A stretch of 64,000 bases of DNA from Symbiodinium natans (taxonomy: Eukaryota; Sar; Dinophyceae; Suessiales; Symbiodiniaceae). A program made the position numbers and the translations under genes. Location of the stretch: assembly GCA_905221605.1 (NCBI GenBank), contig CAJNDS010002107.1, positions 511,386 to 575,385 on the forward strand, in the 5' to 3' direction. Positions 34,736 through 46,619 of this stretch are shown piece by piece (position 1 is the first letter of the stretch; every line of letters starts with the position of its first letter). Under the pieces are notes generated by a model. The model saw nothing but the letters and a program-made list of their open reading frames with translations, was not told the origin of the DNA and ran no database searches.

Positions 34736-36204
34736 CCGGAGGGCCCTCGTGGGTTTAGGGTTTAGGGTTTAGGGTTTAGGGTTTAGGGAGCCGCTTGGCC
34801 AGAGGTCCTGTCGCAGTGGAGCGCCTTCGATGCCCCTCAGGCACATCCTGTTCGCAGGGTCTAGGGTTTTCGGGTTTCAGGGTTTAGGGTTTAAGGTTTT
34901 CGGGTCGAGGGTTGAAAGTTTAGGTGTCGATGAGGGTTTTGGGTTTAGGTTTGAGGCTTTGTCCCCTTCTTGCCCTACCTCAAGCAGCAGGTCCTGTGCC
35001 TGAAGCGACCCTGACCACCTGACATTCGGTCACAGACTCACAGCATTTTTGAGCTTGATTTGAGTATTGGGGGGGAGCAGTTTCCGGCATGATGATCGAA
35101 AGGCTAAGCCCTATACCCTGAACCCCCAAACCCTAAATCCTAAATTCTGTACCACCGCCCTAGGCCCCTTTAGCGTCCTAAGCCCTAAATGCCTAAACTC
35201 CTGACCCCCCAAAGCCCAAATCCCCAAACCCTAAACCCCTGATCCCCCTAAATCCCTCCCCCCTAAACCGTACACCCTATAAACCCTGAGACCCTAAAGC
35301 CACCCAAAGAAGCTCTCGACCCTGCAAACCCGGCTGTTGCGTAGCTGCAGCGGCTTTTGGCCTACAGGAGAAGACTCACAACATCCGTCTTGTTCAAGCA
35401 TCGTCCTAGGATGAGTGCTGTTCAGAGTCCGGGCTTTAGGGTTAGGGTTCCCCCCGAGAATTCCAAAACAGCTCCTGTAAGCCCCCAACTTAGAAACAAG
35501 AACACAAATTCGGGCACTATGATAGCATGTTCGCGGCATGGAGTTTTAGTCTTATCGAAGGGACTACTATAGAGGTCAGGAAGAATGACAAAGAATATAC
35601 TACAATAATATTCCAAAATACGAACACTATACTATAACAACCCCCAGAACCCCATTCCAACTACTGCACTTATTGAGGCCCCTATTCTAATCATTAAGGC
35701 CCCTGTTCTGTACTAATTATTGGGACCCCCAGTGTACGGGCCCCCAAGCTGCGATCTTCTCAAAAGCCTGGCTTCGGCCATACCGTGGCGATGGGCAACG
35801 CTTTCGGCTTCGGCGAGCAGCGCCTTGGCAGGAAGGGCGCCTGCCCCAAACCCTACACCCTACACCCTACACCCTAAACCTACACCCTACACCCGAAACC
35901 CTAAACTCAAACCCTCAACCCTAAACCTTAAAACCTGAACCCTAAACCCTAAACCCTAAACCCTGAACCCTAAACCCTAAACCCTGCACCCTACTTTTTC
36001 AGGGGGGTCAAGACTCACCGTCAGGTGTTGGCCAAACCCTTTTGCAGGAAGGCAGAAGCCCATTGTTGGAACGTCCAAGCACAAACCGGTATGGCAACCC
36101 TAAACCCTAAACCCTAAACCCTAAACCCTAAACCCTAAACCCTAAACCCTAAACCCTAAACCCTAAACCCTAAACCCTAAATCCTAAACTTTCGCAATCC
36201 TCAG

Positions 36205-36270
36205 CTTTTCGCACGCCAAGGAACCTGGGCAACGTCGCCGTGGAGCACGAGTCCTTTTGCCAGCGGCTCG
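36205..36270 (+). CDS. Exon, unassigned
   Basis: TCAG acceptor (36,203-36,204) and GT at 36,271. Reads FRTPRNLGNVAVEHESFCQR then L. C-rich block upstream. Confidence 0.45.
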
Positions 36271-36971
36271 GTAGCGCGCTCTGCGGGGCGCCCTGGCCGT
36301 GCAAAGTGCACAGAAGTTCTGCTTAATGTTGCTTGATGTTGCTTGTTAACCCCTACGCCTAAACCCTAAACCCTAAACCCTAAACTCTAAACCCTCAACC
36401 CTGAACCCTAAACCCTAAATCCTAAACCATTCGTCTGTGGATGTCTGTGGGGTGAGTTTCCGAAGTATGCCTTGGACTGTGGTAGGTGTGCGTGGGCCTG
36501 GTCCTCTTCGTGGCCTCCATCTTCTTGCTCGGCTGGAACGAGCTCCTCTGCGGAAGACAAGGGTCTCCATGCCATCTTCCGAAACCCTAAATTTAAGAGC
36601 CTCCGGCTCAAGCGGCCGACAAGTTTGCGGTGGGGGGGGGGTGGGGGGGTGTGGGGGGGGGTGGGGGGGGCGGGGGGGTAGGGGGGGTAGGGTTTTTCCA
36701 AAAGAGCCCCTATGCCCTGTGCGAAACCGCCTATGGTCCATGAGTTTACGCGGTGGCCTGTTCCTCCACGGAAAAGCTGCCGGGGGAGGTTTTCACCTCC
36801 AGAAACCCATCCAACACGCCGCCAGGGTCGGCGGAAAGTCCCTTAACCTGCACTTCCCCCACCGTACCACGGGACCGCTTCCTGGGACTTTAGGACCCCT
36901 GCAGATCGAGCCCCGAAGGTTCAACTACGTGCGGAACCAGGCCGTGCTGTTGCCGGCCGGCTGCGAAGGGG

Positions 36972-37070
36972 TTTGGGTCCCTCTTATACGAACAGTCCTT
37001 AATAGGAATTTCTACTGCCCCCATTATCATCCCGATTAAGGACTGTTAGTTTCAGGGGGAAGATCCCAAG
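36972..37070 (+). mobile_element. MITE-like family B, best-preserved copy
   Basis: About 99 bp with near-complete terminal inverted repeats of about 38 bp. The left arm has TTTGGGTCCCTCTTATACGA then AACAGTCCTTAATAGG; the right arm has CGATTAAGGACTGTTAGTTT then CAGGGGGAAGATCCCAAG. Confidence 0.75.
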
Positions 37071-37787
37071 TTTGGGGGGGGGGTGTTAGGGTATTGAGGG
37101 GTTTAGGGTTTGGGGAAAGTTTGGGGAAAGTTGGTGGGGGGTTTGGGGTTTAAGGTTGTGGGTTGAGGGTTTTGGGGCTTCGGGTTTGGAGTTTAAGGGT
37201 TCAGCCATCTGTTGGGAAAGTTGTGGTCCGGGGTATTTCGGAGAAGAGACCATGTAGAAGCGTGCCAACAACCCTCGAGTAAACCAAAAAACAAGCTACA
37301 ATGCGTGATTTTGGGGAAAGTTTTTGTGTTTCTTGCCTACTAGTGGTAAGCCTCGATATGAACGCAGTCGGTTCTTTTCAGTCCTGTCATTGCTGCTGGT
37401 ATAGGGTTTAGGGTTTAGGGGTGTCAGCAGCTGCGGTTGTGGCCACTCAGCAAAGCAAGCGGTCAGCCACTGTCTGAACTGATGACAGCCATGTGGAACA
37501 TGCCATCAGACGACTTCCAGTACACATTCGTCATTCGTCACATTGAAATAGCATTGACGGTCCTCTTGGGGTTGGGACGGAAAATTTCCATGAGGCTGTT
37601 GATACAACGGTGCCCTAAGCCCCTACCAAAGCACCCTTAGGGGCTTAGGGTCCCGAAAGCCATAAGCCCAAAACCCAGGGCTAAGCCCCAAACCCTAAAC
37701 CCTAAAATCTAAACCCTAAACCCTAAACCCTAAACCCTAAGCCCAAAACCTTAGAAGCAAGAAGAGACACCCAGGAAGGTGAGCAAG

Positions 37788-37885
37788 GAGACGGCGGTTG
37801 CTGGATGCACCCCCCTGGTGGACAACAACAACTCCCCGATTTGGGCCTCTTGCTACGTGCCTGGGCGGCAAGTCCAGAAGCCGGG
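37788..37885 (+). CDS. Exon, possible C2-domain fragment
   Basis: AG at 37,786-37,787 and GT at 37,886 in the following TTTAGGG block. Reads ETAVAGCTPLVDNNNSPIWA then SCYVPGRQVQKP. The 'T..v.nn.NPvWn' pattern of C2-domain strands is suggested by TPLVDNNNSPIW; this is weak, from pattern only. Confidence 0.45.
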
Positions 37886-38086
37886 GTTTAGGGTTTAGGG
37901 TTTAGGGTTTAGGACTTACGCTGAGGTTTCTTAGACAAGTTCAACCCCCCACAGGCCCTTAAAGTACGGAGTTTCCCCTGTTCAAGGAGTCCTAGGTGGT
38001 GCAGGCTTCGAGAAGGCTAGAGCTGTCATGAGGACCACTAGGGGTAGGCCTAAGCCCTAAACCCTCAACCCTAAGCCCGGTCGCAG

Positions 38087-38173
38087 ATTCAGAGCAGCTA
38101 CGACTTCGGCATGGACCCGCGGGTGAAGGATCGGGCGGAAGACCTGCAGACACCAGCCATTCTCCGGGCTTAG
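38087..38173 (+). CDS. Possible terminal exon, unassigned
   Basis: CGCAG acceptor (38,085-38,086); reads IQSSYDFGMDPRVKDRAEDL then QTPAILRA and TAG at 38,171-38,173. Confidence 0.4.
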   Translation: MQSSYDFGMDPRVKDRAEDLQTPAILRA

Positions 38174-38308
38174 ATTTCGTGTAAAGACTTTGGGGTTCGG
38201 GTGTGCTCTTCGTGATTGATGCATGTGTGTACATATATATATATATATATTGTGAATCACAGCCTTCTAGGGTCTATTCAACGCTTGCCTTTTCCACTTA
38301 GAATACAA

Positions 38309-38310
<2 letters not shown>

Positions 38311-38345
<35 letters not shown>
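38311..38345 (+). repeat. (GA)n microsatellite
   Basis: GA dinucleotides followed by GACA repeats. Confidence 0.9.
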
Positions 38346-38354
<9 letters not shown>

Positions 38355-38729
38355 GAACGAGGCGCCGAACATGCAACAATATTTGTTTAAACCGACTGCA
38401 AAATCGGCCCGATGTAAATTACTAGACGTCAAAGCCTGGCTCGATGTAGAGTGGTGCGCAGATAAATACTGTATGCACATTTTCAATATAATATAGCTAG
38501 GTGCTTCCCCTCGAATGTTTGGGGTTTCCATTTGAACTTCTCTTTTGGAAGAACTTGTTGGTTTGCATCCAGATGATGGCAATTTTCGAATAGCACGGGA
38601 AAGCCGCAACCTACACCCTAAACCCTAAACCCTAAACCCTAAACCCTAAACCCTAAACCCTAAACCCTAAACCCTAAACCCTAAACCCTTAACCCTGAAC
38701 CCTTAACCTTTAACCCGAAGCCTCCAGAG

Positions 38730-38807
38730 GAGCTGGGGCTGACTTTTGCTGGGGACCTGGAGGGTGCCTTGTTCCAGGCCCAGACGGCGAGGGATTTGCG
38801 GATTTAG
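38730..38807 (+). CDS. Probable exon, unassigned
   Basis: AG at 38,728-38,729; reads ELGLTFAGDLEGALFQAQTA then RDLRI, with TAG supplied by the first TTTAGGG unit. It may instead splice near the repeat. Typical C-block / exon / G-block arrangement. Confidence 0.45.
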   Translation, partial: ELGLTFAGDLEGALFQAQTARDLRI

Positions 38808-39854
38808 GGGGCTTTGGGGAGGTTTAGGGTTTAGAGTTTGGGATTTAGGGTTTAGGGTTAGGGTTGGGGTGTAGGGTGAGAGTTCTATGACATAGGGTTT
38901 AGGGTGTAGGGCTTAGGGTTTCGGGGTTCTGGGATTAGGGGCTTTGTGGGAATTAGGGTTTGGGGATCTGCGGCTGGGCTGTGTGTGGTCTCCAGCCGCG
39001 CAGTTGGAAACACATGGCAGGCCAAACGGCCCTTAACTCTGACACCCTAAACCCTAAACCCTAAACCCTAAGCCCTAAACCCTAAACACCCGAAACCCTA
39101 AACCCTAAACCCCAAAAAGCCCTGAACTCATGCAATCCCCCAACCCTTAAGCCCCCCAAGCAATGGCACTGCAGGATCTTCGTGATCGCCCCGGGGTGTG
39201 CCGTTGGGGTATGGTGCATATCTTCCCTGCTTAGGGTTTAGGGGGTTAACCCTTAGCCCTAGCAACGAACTCTCGACCCTCAATGCTGAACGCTCAACGG
39301 TTAGGGTTTGGGTTTGAAGAGGCTCATATTCAGGAATATCCTTCAGGGGATTTACATGGCCAACCTCGTTGTAGGCCAAGTCCCAGATCTACCAGTGGCA
39401 GGAGGCACCGCCTTTTTTTTTCTTTTCGGGCTCAGGTTCAGAGTTTCAGGTTTAGGGTTTAGAGTTTCAAGTTTCAGGGTTTCAGGGCTTCGGGGTTCGG
39501 AGTTTTAGGGCGCAGGGTTGTAGGGTTTTGGGGTTGCAGGGTTTCATATTTTCGGGCTTTTAGGGTTTCCGGGTTGCAGGCGGTTTGCGGCCTTAGGGGG
39601 CTTAGGACCCGAACTTCAGAGAAAAGCTAAGGGAGCCAAGCCCTGAACCCTAACACCTAAAAGCCCTTAGACCGTGACGCCTTCAAGCCCCTAAACCCTT
39701 AAACCTTAAAGCCCTAAAGATCTAGAACTCTGTAAAGCCCTAGACCCCTAAAGCCCTAACAGCGTTGCAGAGAAGGTCTCAGGGCTGGGGTTTAGGGTTT
39801 AGGGTTTAAGGTTTCGGGTTTAGGGTTTAGGGTTTAGGATGATGTGGAGGGGGT

Positions 39855-40005
39855 GGGGGTTTAGGGGTTTAGGGGTTTAGGGGTTTAGGGGTTTAGGGGT
39901 TTAGGGGTTTAGGGGTTTAGGGGTTTAGGGGTTTAGGGGTTTAGGGGTTTAGGGGTTTAGGGGTTTAGGGGTTTAGGGGTTTAGGGGTTTAGGGGTTTAG
40001 GGTTG
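39855..40005 (+). repeat. Homogenised TTTAGGGG array
   Basis: About 19 nearly perfect tandem octamers TTTAGGGG, flanked by heptamer repeats. Confidence 0.95.
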
Positions 40006-40276
40006 AGGGCGCAGCCTTGTGCACGTTCGCGAAAGTGCTTGGCTGCTTTTCGTCGAGGGCCCCAAACCCTAAACCCTAAACCCTAAACCCTAAATCCTAA
40101 ACCCTAAACCCTAAACCCTAAACCCTAAACCCTAAACTCGAAACCCTAAAACCCTAAAGCCCTTAAACCCCTAGACCCCTAAACCCCTGGAAGAAAAACC
40201 GAGAATTCTTGTGGCCCAGTCCCCGCAGCCCCCACCCCGAATCCTAAGCCCTAAGCCCAGGAAAAACAGTGCAGCA

Positions 40277-40364
40277 GCACCTCGACCACGGGAGGCGGCA
40301 AGACAAAGACCTGCACCCTGGCGTCCTTCATCTTGGCCCTTTCCCCCGAAGCTGAAAAGCTGTA
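40277..40364 (+). CDS. Possible terminal exon, unassigned
   Basis: An open frame reads STSTTGGGKTKTCTLASFIL then ALSPEAEKL and TAA (40,362-40,364). It is followed by a CCCTAAAG octamer array (about 40,375-40,455). The Gly-Lys-Thr run alone is not enough to call a P-loop. Confidence 0.3.
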
Positions 40365-40724
40365 AGCTGTAAGCCCTAAAGCCCTAAATCCAGCCCTAAA
40401 GCCCTAAAGCCCTAAAGCCCTAAAGCCCTAAAGCCCTAAAGCCCTAAAGCCTTAAGGCCCTAAACCCTAAACCCTAAACCCTAAAATGAAACCCTCGATG
40501 CTGGCTCCGGGAGCTTGTGATCTTCGGGGCGGCGAGTGTTCAGGGTTGTTTGACTGCGGGTTTTCGGGCTTAGGGGTTTAGGACTTACGAGGGTTTAGGG
40601 TTTAGGGGTTTAGGGTTTTAGGGGTTTAGTTTTTTTGGGTTTAGGGGTCTAGGGTCTTAGGGTTTAGCGATCTAGGGGTTTAGGGATTAGGGTTGTCAGG
40701 TTTGGGGTTAGGGCTTAGGAGGGA

Positions 40725-40973
40725 AATCTTGGCGGACATTGTAGACCAGGCTGGAACCCACCTCGGTCATACCCCGAAAGAATTCGACGCCCTCTTGGAA
40801 GTTCTTCAAGAGCCTCCCGAGTGTACGTCCGGTGCGGGACAAAGCGAACTCTTCCCTTTCGGCTTTCCTTGGACCTGGGAAAGCCTTAGATTTGGGGATT
40901 GTTCCGCAAGGGTCCACCCAAAAGCTTAGATGTAGCCTCTCAACTCTCAACCCTCGAAGAGTTCGACTCTATA

Positions 40974-41045
<72 letters not shown>

Positions 41046-41195
41046 GAGAGAACCCTCGAAGCAGGACGTAGTGACGTAGTTGGGAACCTTCCCCAAATTG
41101 TGTACCACCCGGAGGCACCTACGACTACCATCTGGGGTGGGCGAGCTCCCCGATCGACTCCAACCAGCTGCTTGATGAAATGGGGTTGGTTTCTG
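40725..41195. other. Unique host segment with (GA)n at 40,981-41,052
   Basis: Contains a pure (GA)n microsatellite of about 70 bp. Both strands have short open frames (up to 101 codons, partly through the repeat). No motif is recognised; a decayed repeat element is possible. Confidence 0.35.
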
Positions 41196-41756
41196 TTACC
41201 CTAACCCTCGACAACCCCAAACCCGAAACCCTAAACCCTAAACCCTAAACCCCTAAACCCCTAAGCCCCTAAGCCCCTAAACCCTAAAAACCTTAAACCC
41301 TTCAATTCAGAACCCTGAGCCCTCAAGCCTCAACTCTGAACTCCAGTCAAACCCCAAAACCCCCAAACCCCGAAAGCTTGCTTTTGCTGGCCAGGTAGCC
41401 CTGCAAGTTCCAACTCGGAAGGTTTGATATGTCGCGAGGCATCCCTAAGACGCCCTGGGCTTGCTCGAGGCCTTCACCCTCGAGTCTTTCTTGGGTTGTG
41501 GGTGGCTTGGGTAAGGCTTTCGAGCTTCTTTCTCCTTACGCAGGGCAGCCCTGGTGCAGCTGTCCGGTCATGAGGGCTTTGGACAGAACGTGAGCTTGAC
41601 CCCATTCAGCTGCCAGGCATGAACAAGAAAGTTGGCCAAGCCCCCAACCCTCCCCAAACCCCAAAACCCCAACGAGCCCAACAGAAACCTCGGGATGTGC
41701 CCTTTGCGGGTTTAGGGTTTAGGGTTTAGGGTATGCGCCCTTCCGCCGTATCCTAG

Positions 41757-41825
41757 GTTCTACTGCTACCCGACCATGCGGGCGGGCTGCCAGACTGGTG
41801 GCTCGCAAATTCAGCAGCTGGGACG
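41757..41825 (+). CDS. Probable exon, unassigned
   Basis: AG at 41,755-41,756; reads FYCYPTMRAGCQTGGSQIQQ then LG. Here the flanking blocks are both G-rich, an exception to the usual C/G arrangement. Confidence 0.4.
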
Positions 41826-42532
41826 TTTAGGGTTTAGGGTTTAGGGTTTGGGGTTTAGGGTTTGTAAAAAGGGTTCGGGAACCCACCCCCCCCCCCCCCC
41901 CCCCATGAAGACTCTCAATCAATCACAACGGGGCCGAACTTCTGGGGGGTGGATCAGGTCAGGTCCCTGAACCCTAAAACTGCTTCGTGTCAGGGAGCGC
42001 TTTGGGGCAGGTTTTGCAGTGTTGCGGCGTCGAAGCACTTTTCTGCGTAGCCCCTGTTATCATCCGAAAGGCCACTATTATTTGCTTAAGAACCCTTCCC
42101 CCCAAAAAAACAAAAGCAATCCCTATGTTGCCCTTCAATGGAAGGATTTGCTTTGTTGTTTGGGGTGGTTCTTCAGCAAATAGTAGGTCAATCATTACAT
42201 AGTTCGCCCAAGGGGTGCCCTGCGGTTCCCTAAACCCTAAACCCTAAACCCTAAACCCGAAACCCTAAACCCTAAACCCTAAACCCTAAACCCTAAAACC
42301 GGGAGACTGCTGTTTGACCGAACCGCAAGCTTTGTAGCGACTGCTGCAGACATTCCAAAACCCAGGATCCTTAGGGGTAGGGTTTAGGGCCTTTAGGGGC
42401 TCTGGAGGCTTTAGGGGCTTTCGGGGCTTTCGGGGTTTTAGGGGTTCTGAGGGGCTTTGTGGGTTTTAGGGGCCTTCGGGGTTTTAGAGGTTTTGGGGGT
42501 GTTCAAGGGTTTTGTTTTTCGCGTTTGCGCAG

Positions 42533-42641
42533 GAACAGGGGGACGATCCCGCAGCAGCTGCAGACCACCCTCAGTGCCCCCGACGGCACTATCGGCATGG
42601 GCGACAGCAACAGCAGCATGCCCCTCGCTCCATCCGATCGT
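42533..42641 (+). CDS. Exon, unassigned
   Basis: GCGCAG acceptor (42,531-42,532) and GT at 42,642. One frame reads NRGTIPQQLQTTLSAPDGTI then GMGDSNSSMPLAPSD. G-rich repeats lie on both sides. Confidence 0.45.
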
Positions 42642-42721
42642 GTAGGGTTTAGTGTTTAGGGTTTAGGGGTTTGGGTTAGGGTTTAGGGTTAGGATTTAGG
42701 GTTTAGGGTCTAGGGTTTAGG

Positions 42722-42790
42722 GTTTAGGGCTCTTTAGGGCTCTTTAGGGCTCTTTAGGGCTCTTGGGGGCTCTTTAGGGTTCTTTAGGGT
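42722..42790 (+). repeat. TCTTTAGGGC decamer array
   Basis: Seven copies of a ten-base derivative of the heptamer (CTCTTTAGGG), one changed to CTCTTGGGGG. Confidence 0.85.
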
Positions 42791-42940
42791 TTTCTCCAGG
42801 TTGTGTAGGTTCTGGCCCGGGATCCAGAGGCCTCTGTCGTGGGTTGGTTTGCGGGTTTTCTCGGGAGTTTCTCCGTGGCTTGAGCCCTGGCGGTGCGGGG
42901 TGCTCGTGTGGTGCGCGCGTGAGTGTAGCATAGACATAGA

Positions 42941-43029
42941 TTGGGATGTTTCCCTCTATACTAACAGTCCCCCCCGAATCATAATCCCTATCAAGGACTG
43001 TTATTATAAGGGGGGGGGACATCACAAGG
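42941..43029 (+). mobile_element. MITE-like family B, copy 4
   Basis: Left arm TTGGGATGTTTCCCTCTATA then CTAACAGTCC; right arm AAGGACTGTTATTATAAGG then a G run and ATCACAAGG. The interior CATAATCCCTAT matches the other copies. Confidence 0.7.
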
Positions 43030-43049
43030 CATAGAGCAGGGCTCCCCGG

Positions 43050-43860
43050 TAGGGTTTAGGGGTTTAAGCTTTGCGCTCCTGGGTTGGAGGGCTGTGGGCT
43101 ATAGGGTTTGAGGCTCAGAGTGCTACGCCAGAGCAACAAGGCATCAGACAATTCCCAAGGCGATCCCCTTGCAACCCAAACATTTTGACGGTATAAACTT
43201 TCCGAAGTACACACATCCCCCTAGCTGAACAGGCCCCCACACAGCCAAGACTAGGCATGTCCAAGAAGGGTTGCTGTGTTTTTTCGCAATTGTAGGTTTA
43301 CATCACCATGATCCAGGCAGACTTCGCTTTGGTTCGAGGCTTTGTGTGTTTTTAGGCCAGCAAGCACCCCCAAGCAGGGTTCTGACACGTCCTGAGGGGT
43401 TGCTGAGCGGTTTAGGGGTTTTGCAAGAAGTACCTGATCCCGAGCCGTCATGATACACAAAACAATAGACCCGTCGACGCGTGGACATCTCAGGTATCTG
43501 CTGAACCACGACCAGCTCGGCATTTTTCCGTCCCAGCCCGTTCAGCTACCCTCCGCATCACAGGCGCAGAGCAATCGGTCTTCCACTTTTGCATGCAAAA
43601 TGGTCAAGCAGCACATCATTCCTGGAATAAGCATGGTATTGTGTGGAGATTGCACAACTTGTCCCTTGAGCAAAGTCACATACCCCCCCCCCCCCCCCCC
43701 CCCGCCAGACATGCATGGCGACACCTGTGGGATTACAATGCCGGACATCCTGCCGTTTTGGTACGCAGCTACACTGCTGCGACAAAAGCAGTTTGCATGA
43801 GGGCATGTGGTGGACGGACGGCTGCCGTGGCACCTGCCATTGGCCTTTGAGACTGCCCAC
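43050..43860. other. Unique host segment, no gene recognised
   Basis: About 800 bp of unique sequence with a C19 run (43,684-43,702) and several overlapping open frames on both strands. None has a motif or splice context. Confidence 0.4.
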
Positions 43861-44002
43861 CCTAAACCCTACATGAGCCGAGACCCCGCTCCTGCCCCGA
43901 GCCCCAGGGTTGCACAGCTTCCTCCTGCCCCAATTCTTTAAACCCCAAACCCTGAACCCTACACCCTAAACCCTAAACCCCAAACCCCAAACCCCCTTAA
44001 AC

Positions 44003-44070
44003 CCTAGACCCTAGACCCTAGACCCTAGACCCTAAACCCTAGACCCTAGACCCTAGACCCTAGACCCTAA
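44003..44070 (+). repeat. CCCTAGA array
   Basis: About eight CCCTAGA heptamers, with one CCCTAAA between two groups of four, passing into a pure CCCTAAA array to 44,130. Confidence 0.85.
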
Positions 44071-44957
44071 ACCCTAAACCCTAAACCCTAAACCCTAAAC
44101 CCTAAACCCTAAACCCTAAACCCTAAACCCTGAATCCCATACCGGCGGAAGCCCCTGTCAGCACCCTGCAAGCATGGGAAGCCTCCTGTCCGCAGGTGAG
44201 CCCGCTGCTTCCAAACAAGCAGGCCACAGGGTTGCCTTCTAACGCTGCTATTCCCAAGGTTTCAGGGTGTTTGGGAACTTGGGTTTAGGGTTTAGGGTTT
44301 AGGGTTTAGGGTTTAGGGTTTAGGGTTTAGGGTTTAGGGTTTAGAGGTTCAGGGTTTTGGGGGGTTTAGGATTTGGGGGTTTCGGGGTTTGGGGGCTCGA
44401 GGGGTTTGGGGTCAAAACGAGGCTTACAGGTGTCAAGGTTCAGGTCCGGGGCCTGGAAGCCTTAGATTTATGAAGCGTGGAGCTTGGAGAGCCAAAACCT
44501 GAAGCCCTTCAACAGCCTAAGCTTACTTAAGCTTGAAAGCTTAGGGTTCAGGGTTCAGGGTTCAGGGGTGTGGGGCAGAAGGGCTAGAGGTTGGTTATAG
44601 GCTGATGGGTGATAGGGTTTAGGGTTCGTGCAGCGTGAACCCATCACTCCCACAAGGACTGAACAAGAATGCGGCCCCTTTCTTTGCGCCAGTAAGCCGC
44701 ATATAACGCGCTGGCGGTCACTGGCCCTAAGGGCTGCCAGTCTTGCAATCAAGGTCACAAGCGGATGGGCGCAGGTTTCTTTCGCAACCGTTGCCAAAGC
44801 GCTTGTTTGCATCCTACTGTCCTATTGTACAGATATGCTTAATGCCTGTGCGTCCTTCAGGAGCCCCAAACCCTAAACCCTAGACCCTCAACCCTTAACC
44901 CTAAACCCTAAACCCCCAAACCCTAAGCCCTAAAGCTCGCTTGACTTCTTGGGCCAG

Positions 44958-45030
44958 GGCGTGGCCGTGGGCCAGGGCACCGTGCAGTTCGAGTCTGTGG
45001 CTGGCCGCGACACGGTGCCTCGGTGGAGCC
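44958..45030 (+). CDS. Probable exon, unassigned
   Basis: CCAG acceptor (44,956-44,957); reads GVAVGQGTVQFESVAGRDTV then PRW. The frame is also open upstream (LDFLGQ), so the true acceptor may be earlier. It may belong with 45,401. Confidence 0.45.
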
Positions 45031-45400
45031 AAAAGCCCTACACCCCAAACTCCGAAACCCTAAGCCGTAAACACTACACTCCTAAACCCTAAACTCCTAA
45101 ACCCTAAACTCCCAGACCCTAAACTCGCAAACTCCTAAACTCCTAAACCCTAAGGCGTAAATCCTACACCCTGAGCTCTGCAGGTTTCAGGGCTTTGTGA
45201 TGCTCTTCAGGCCTTCTTAAGGGGTTATGTTCCTCGTGAGATTCGGGGTTTAGGGTTCTCCTCTGAGAGCCCTACCCTGCATCCCCCAGAAGCCTTGCAT
45301 GAGGGTTTAGGGTTTAGGGTTTAGGGTTTAGGGTTTAGGGTTTAGGGTCAACTCCTCCACCCGAAAACCCTCAGCCCTGAACCCTGCTCTGGCCCCTGAG

Positions 45401-45461
45401 GTGGGAGACGTGCGCACGTCCTTCACCCGGTCTGTCATTCAGAAGGCCCAAGCCGATTGGG
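45401..45461 (+). CDS. Probable exon, unassigned
   Basis: CTGAG acceptor (AG 45,399-45,400), GT at 45,462. Reads VGDVRTSFTRSVIQKAQADW. C-rich block before and TTTAGGG after. No family is asserted. Confidence 0.45.
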
Positions 45462-45719
45462 GTTTAGAGTTTAGGGATGTTTAGGGTTTAGGGTTTAGGG
45501 TTTAGGGTCGTCTGAAGGGCCTTCTCACTGTGCACTCAACGTCCTTGGCTCTCTAGACGGCGAGCCGTGAAGACACCGAAACCAAAACTCTTACGCCTCA
45601 CATTGTCAAAAGGGTCAATTGCCCAAAAACGCCCTGATTGCCCTAAAACCTAAAGGGTAGGGTGTTTTTTTTTGTGTTTTTTTCTGTTTTTTTTTGGTGT
45701 TTTTTCTGTTTTTTTAAGC

Positions 45720-46079
45720 AAGAAAGAAAGACAGAAAGAGAGAAAGAAAGAAAGAAATAAAGAAAGAAAGAAAGAAAGAAAGGAAAGCAAGACAGAAAGA
45801 AAGAAAGAAAGAAAGGAAGGAAGAAAGGAAGAAAGAAAGGAAGGAAAGAAAGAAAGAAAGGAAAGCAAGACAGAAAGAAAGAAAGAACTAAAGAAAGAAA
45901 GGCCGAAAGAAAGGAAAGCAAGACAGAAATAAAGAAAGAAAGAGAGAAAGAAAGAAAGACAGAAAGAAAGAGAGAAATAAAGAAAGAAGGAAAGCAAGAC
46001 AGAAAGAAAGAAAGAAGAGAGAAAGAAAGAAAGAAAGAGAGAAAGAAAGAAAGAAATAAAAAAAGAAAGAAAGAAAGAG

Positions 46080-46178
<99 letters not shown>

Positions 46179-46179
46179 G

Positions 46180-46274
<95 letters not shown>

Positions 46275-46297
46275 AATACAGAAAGAAAGAAAGAAAT
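45720..46297 (+). repeat. (GAAA)n microsatellite, about 580 bp
   Basis: Imperfect in the first 350 bp, where a longer period of about 45-60 bp is visible from recurring AGCAAGACAGAAAG. It is nearly pure from about 46,080. Phe/Leu/Ser or Lys/Glu reading frames across it are artefacts. Confidence 0.95.
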
Positions 46298-46300
46298 AAA

Positions 46301-46588
46301 CCCCCCCCGCTTTGTTTAAGCCGTGCAAGTTTGCCTCAAAGCATATGCCATATGCACACTTTTGCGGAAACCCATCATGCGAGAATCGTCACATTTTCGG
46401 AAACCCATCATGCGAGAATTGTGTTTGCAAATGGGGGGGGGCTGCGCCCCCCCCAACCCCCCCGCTTTCTCAAGCCGTGCAAGCTTGCCTCAAAGCATAT
46501 GCCATATGCACACATTTTCGGAAACCCATCATGCGAGAATCGTGTTTGCAAATGGGGGGGGCTGCGCCCCCCCCAACCCCCCGCTTCC
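46301..46588 (+). repeat. Tandem duplication with G/C hairpins
   Basis: Two units share AAGCCGTGCAAG, CATATGCCATATGCACAC, GGAAACCCATCATGCGAGAA and a strong hairpin (G run, CTGCG, C run). The first unit also has an internal 33-bp duplication of the CCCATCATGCGAGAA segment. Translation gives Pro-rich artefacts in three frames. Confidence 0.8.
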
Positions 46589-46619
46589 CGCAACACACCC
46601 TACACCCTAAACCCTAAGC

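Noticed and set aside
45643..46328. Phe/Ser/Leu-rich membrane-like and Lys/Glu-rich proteins
   Set aside because: They are translations of the (GAAA)n microsatellite.
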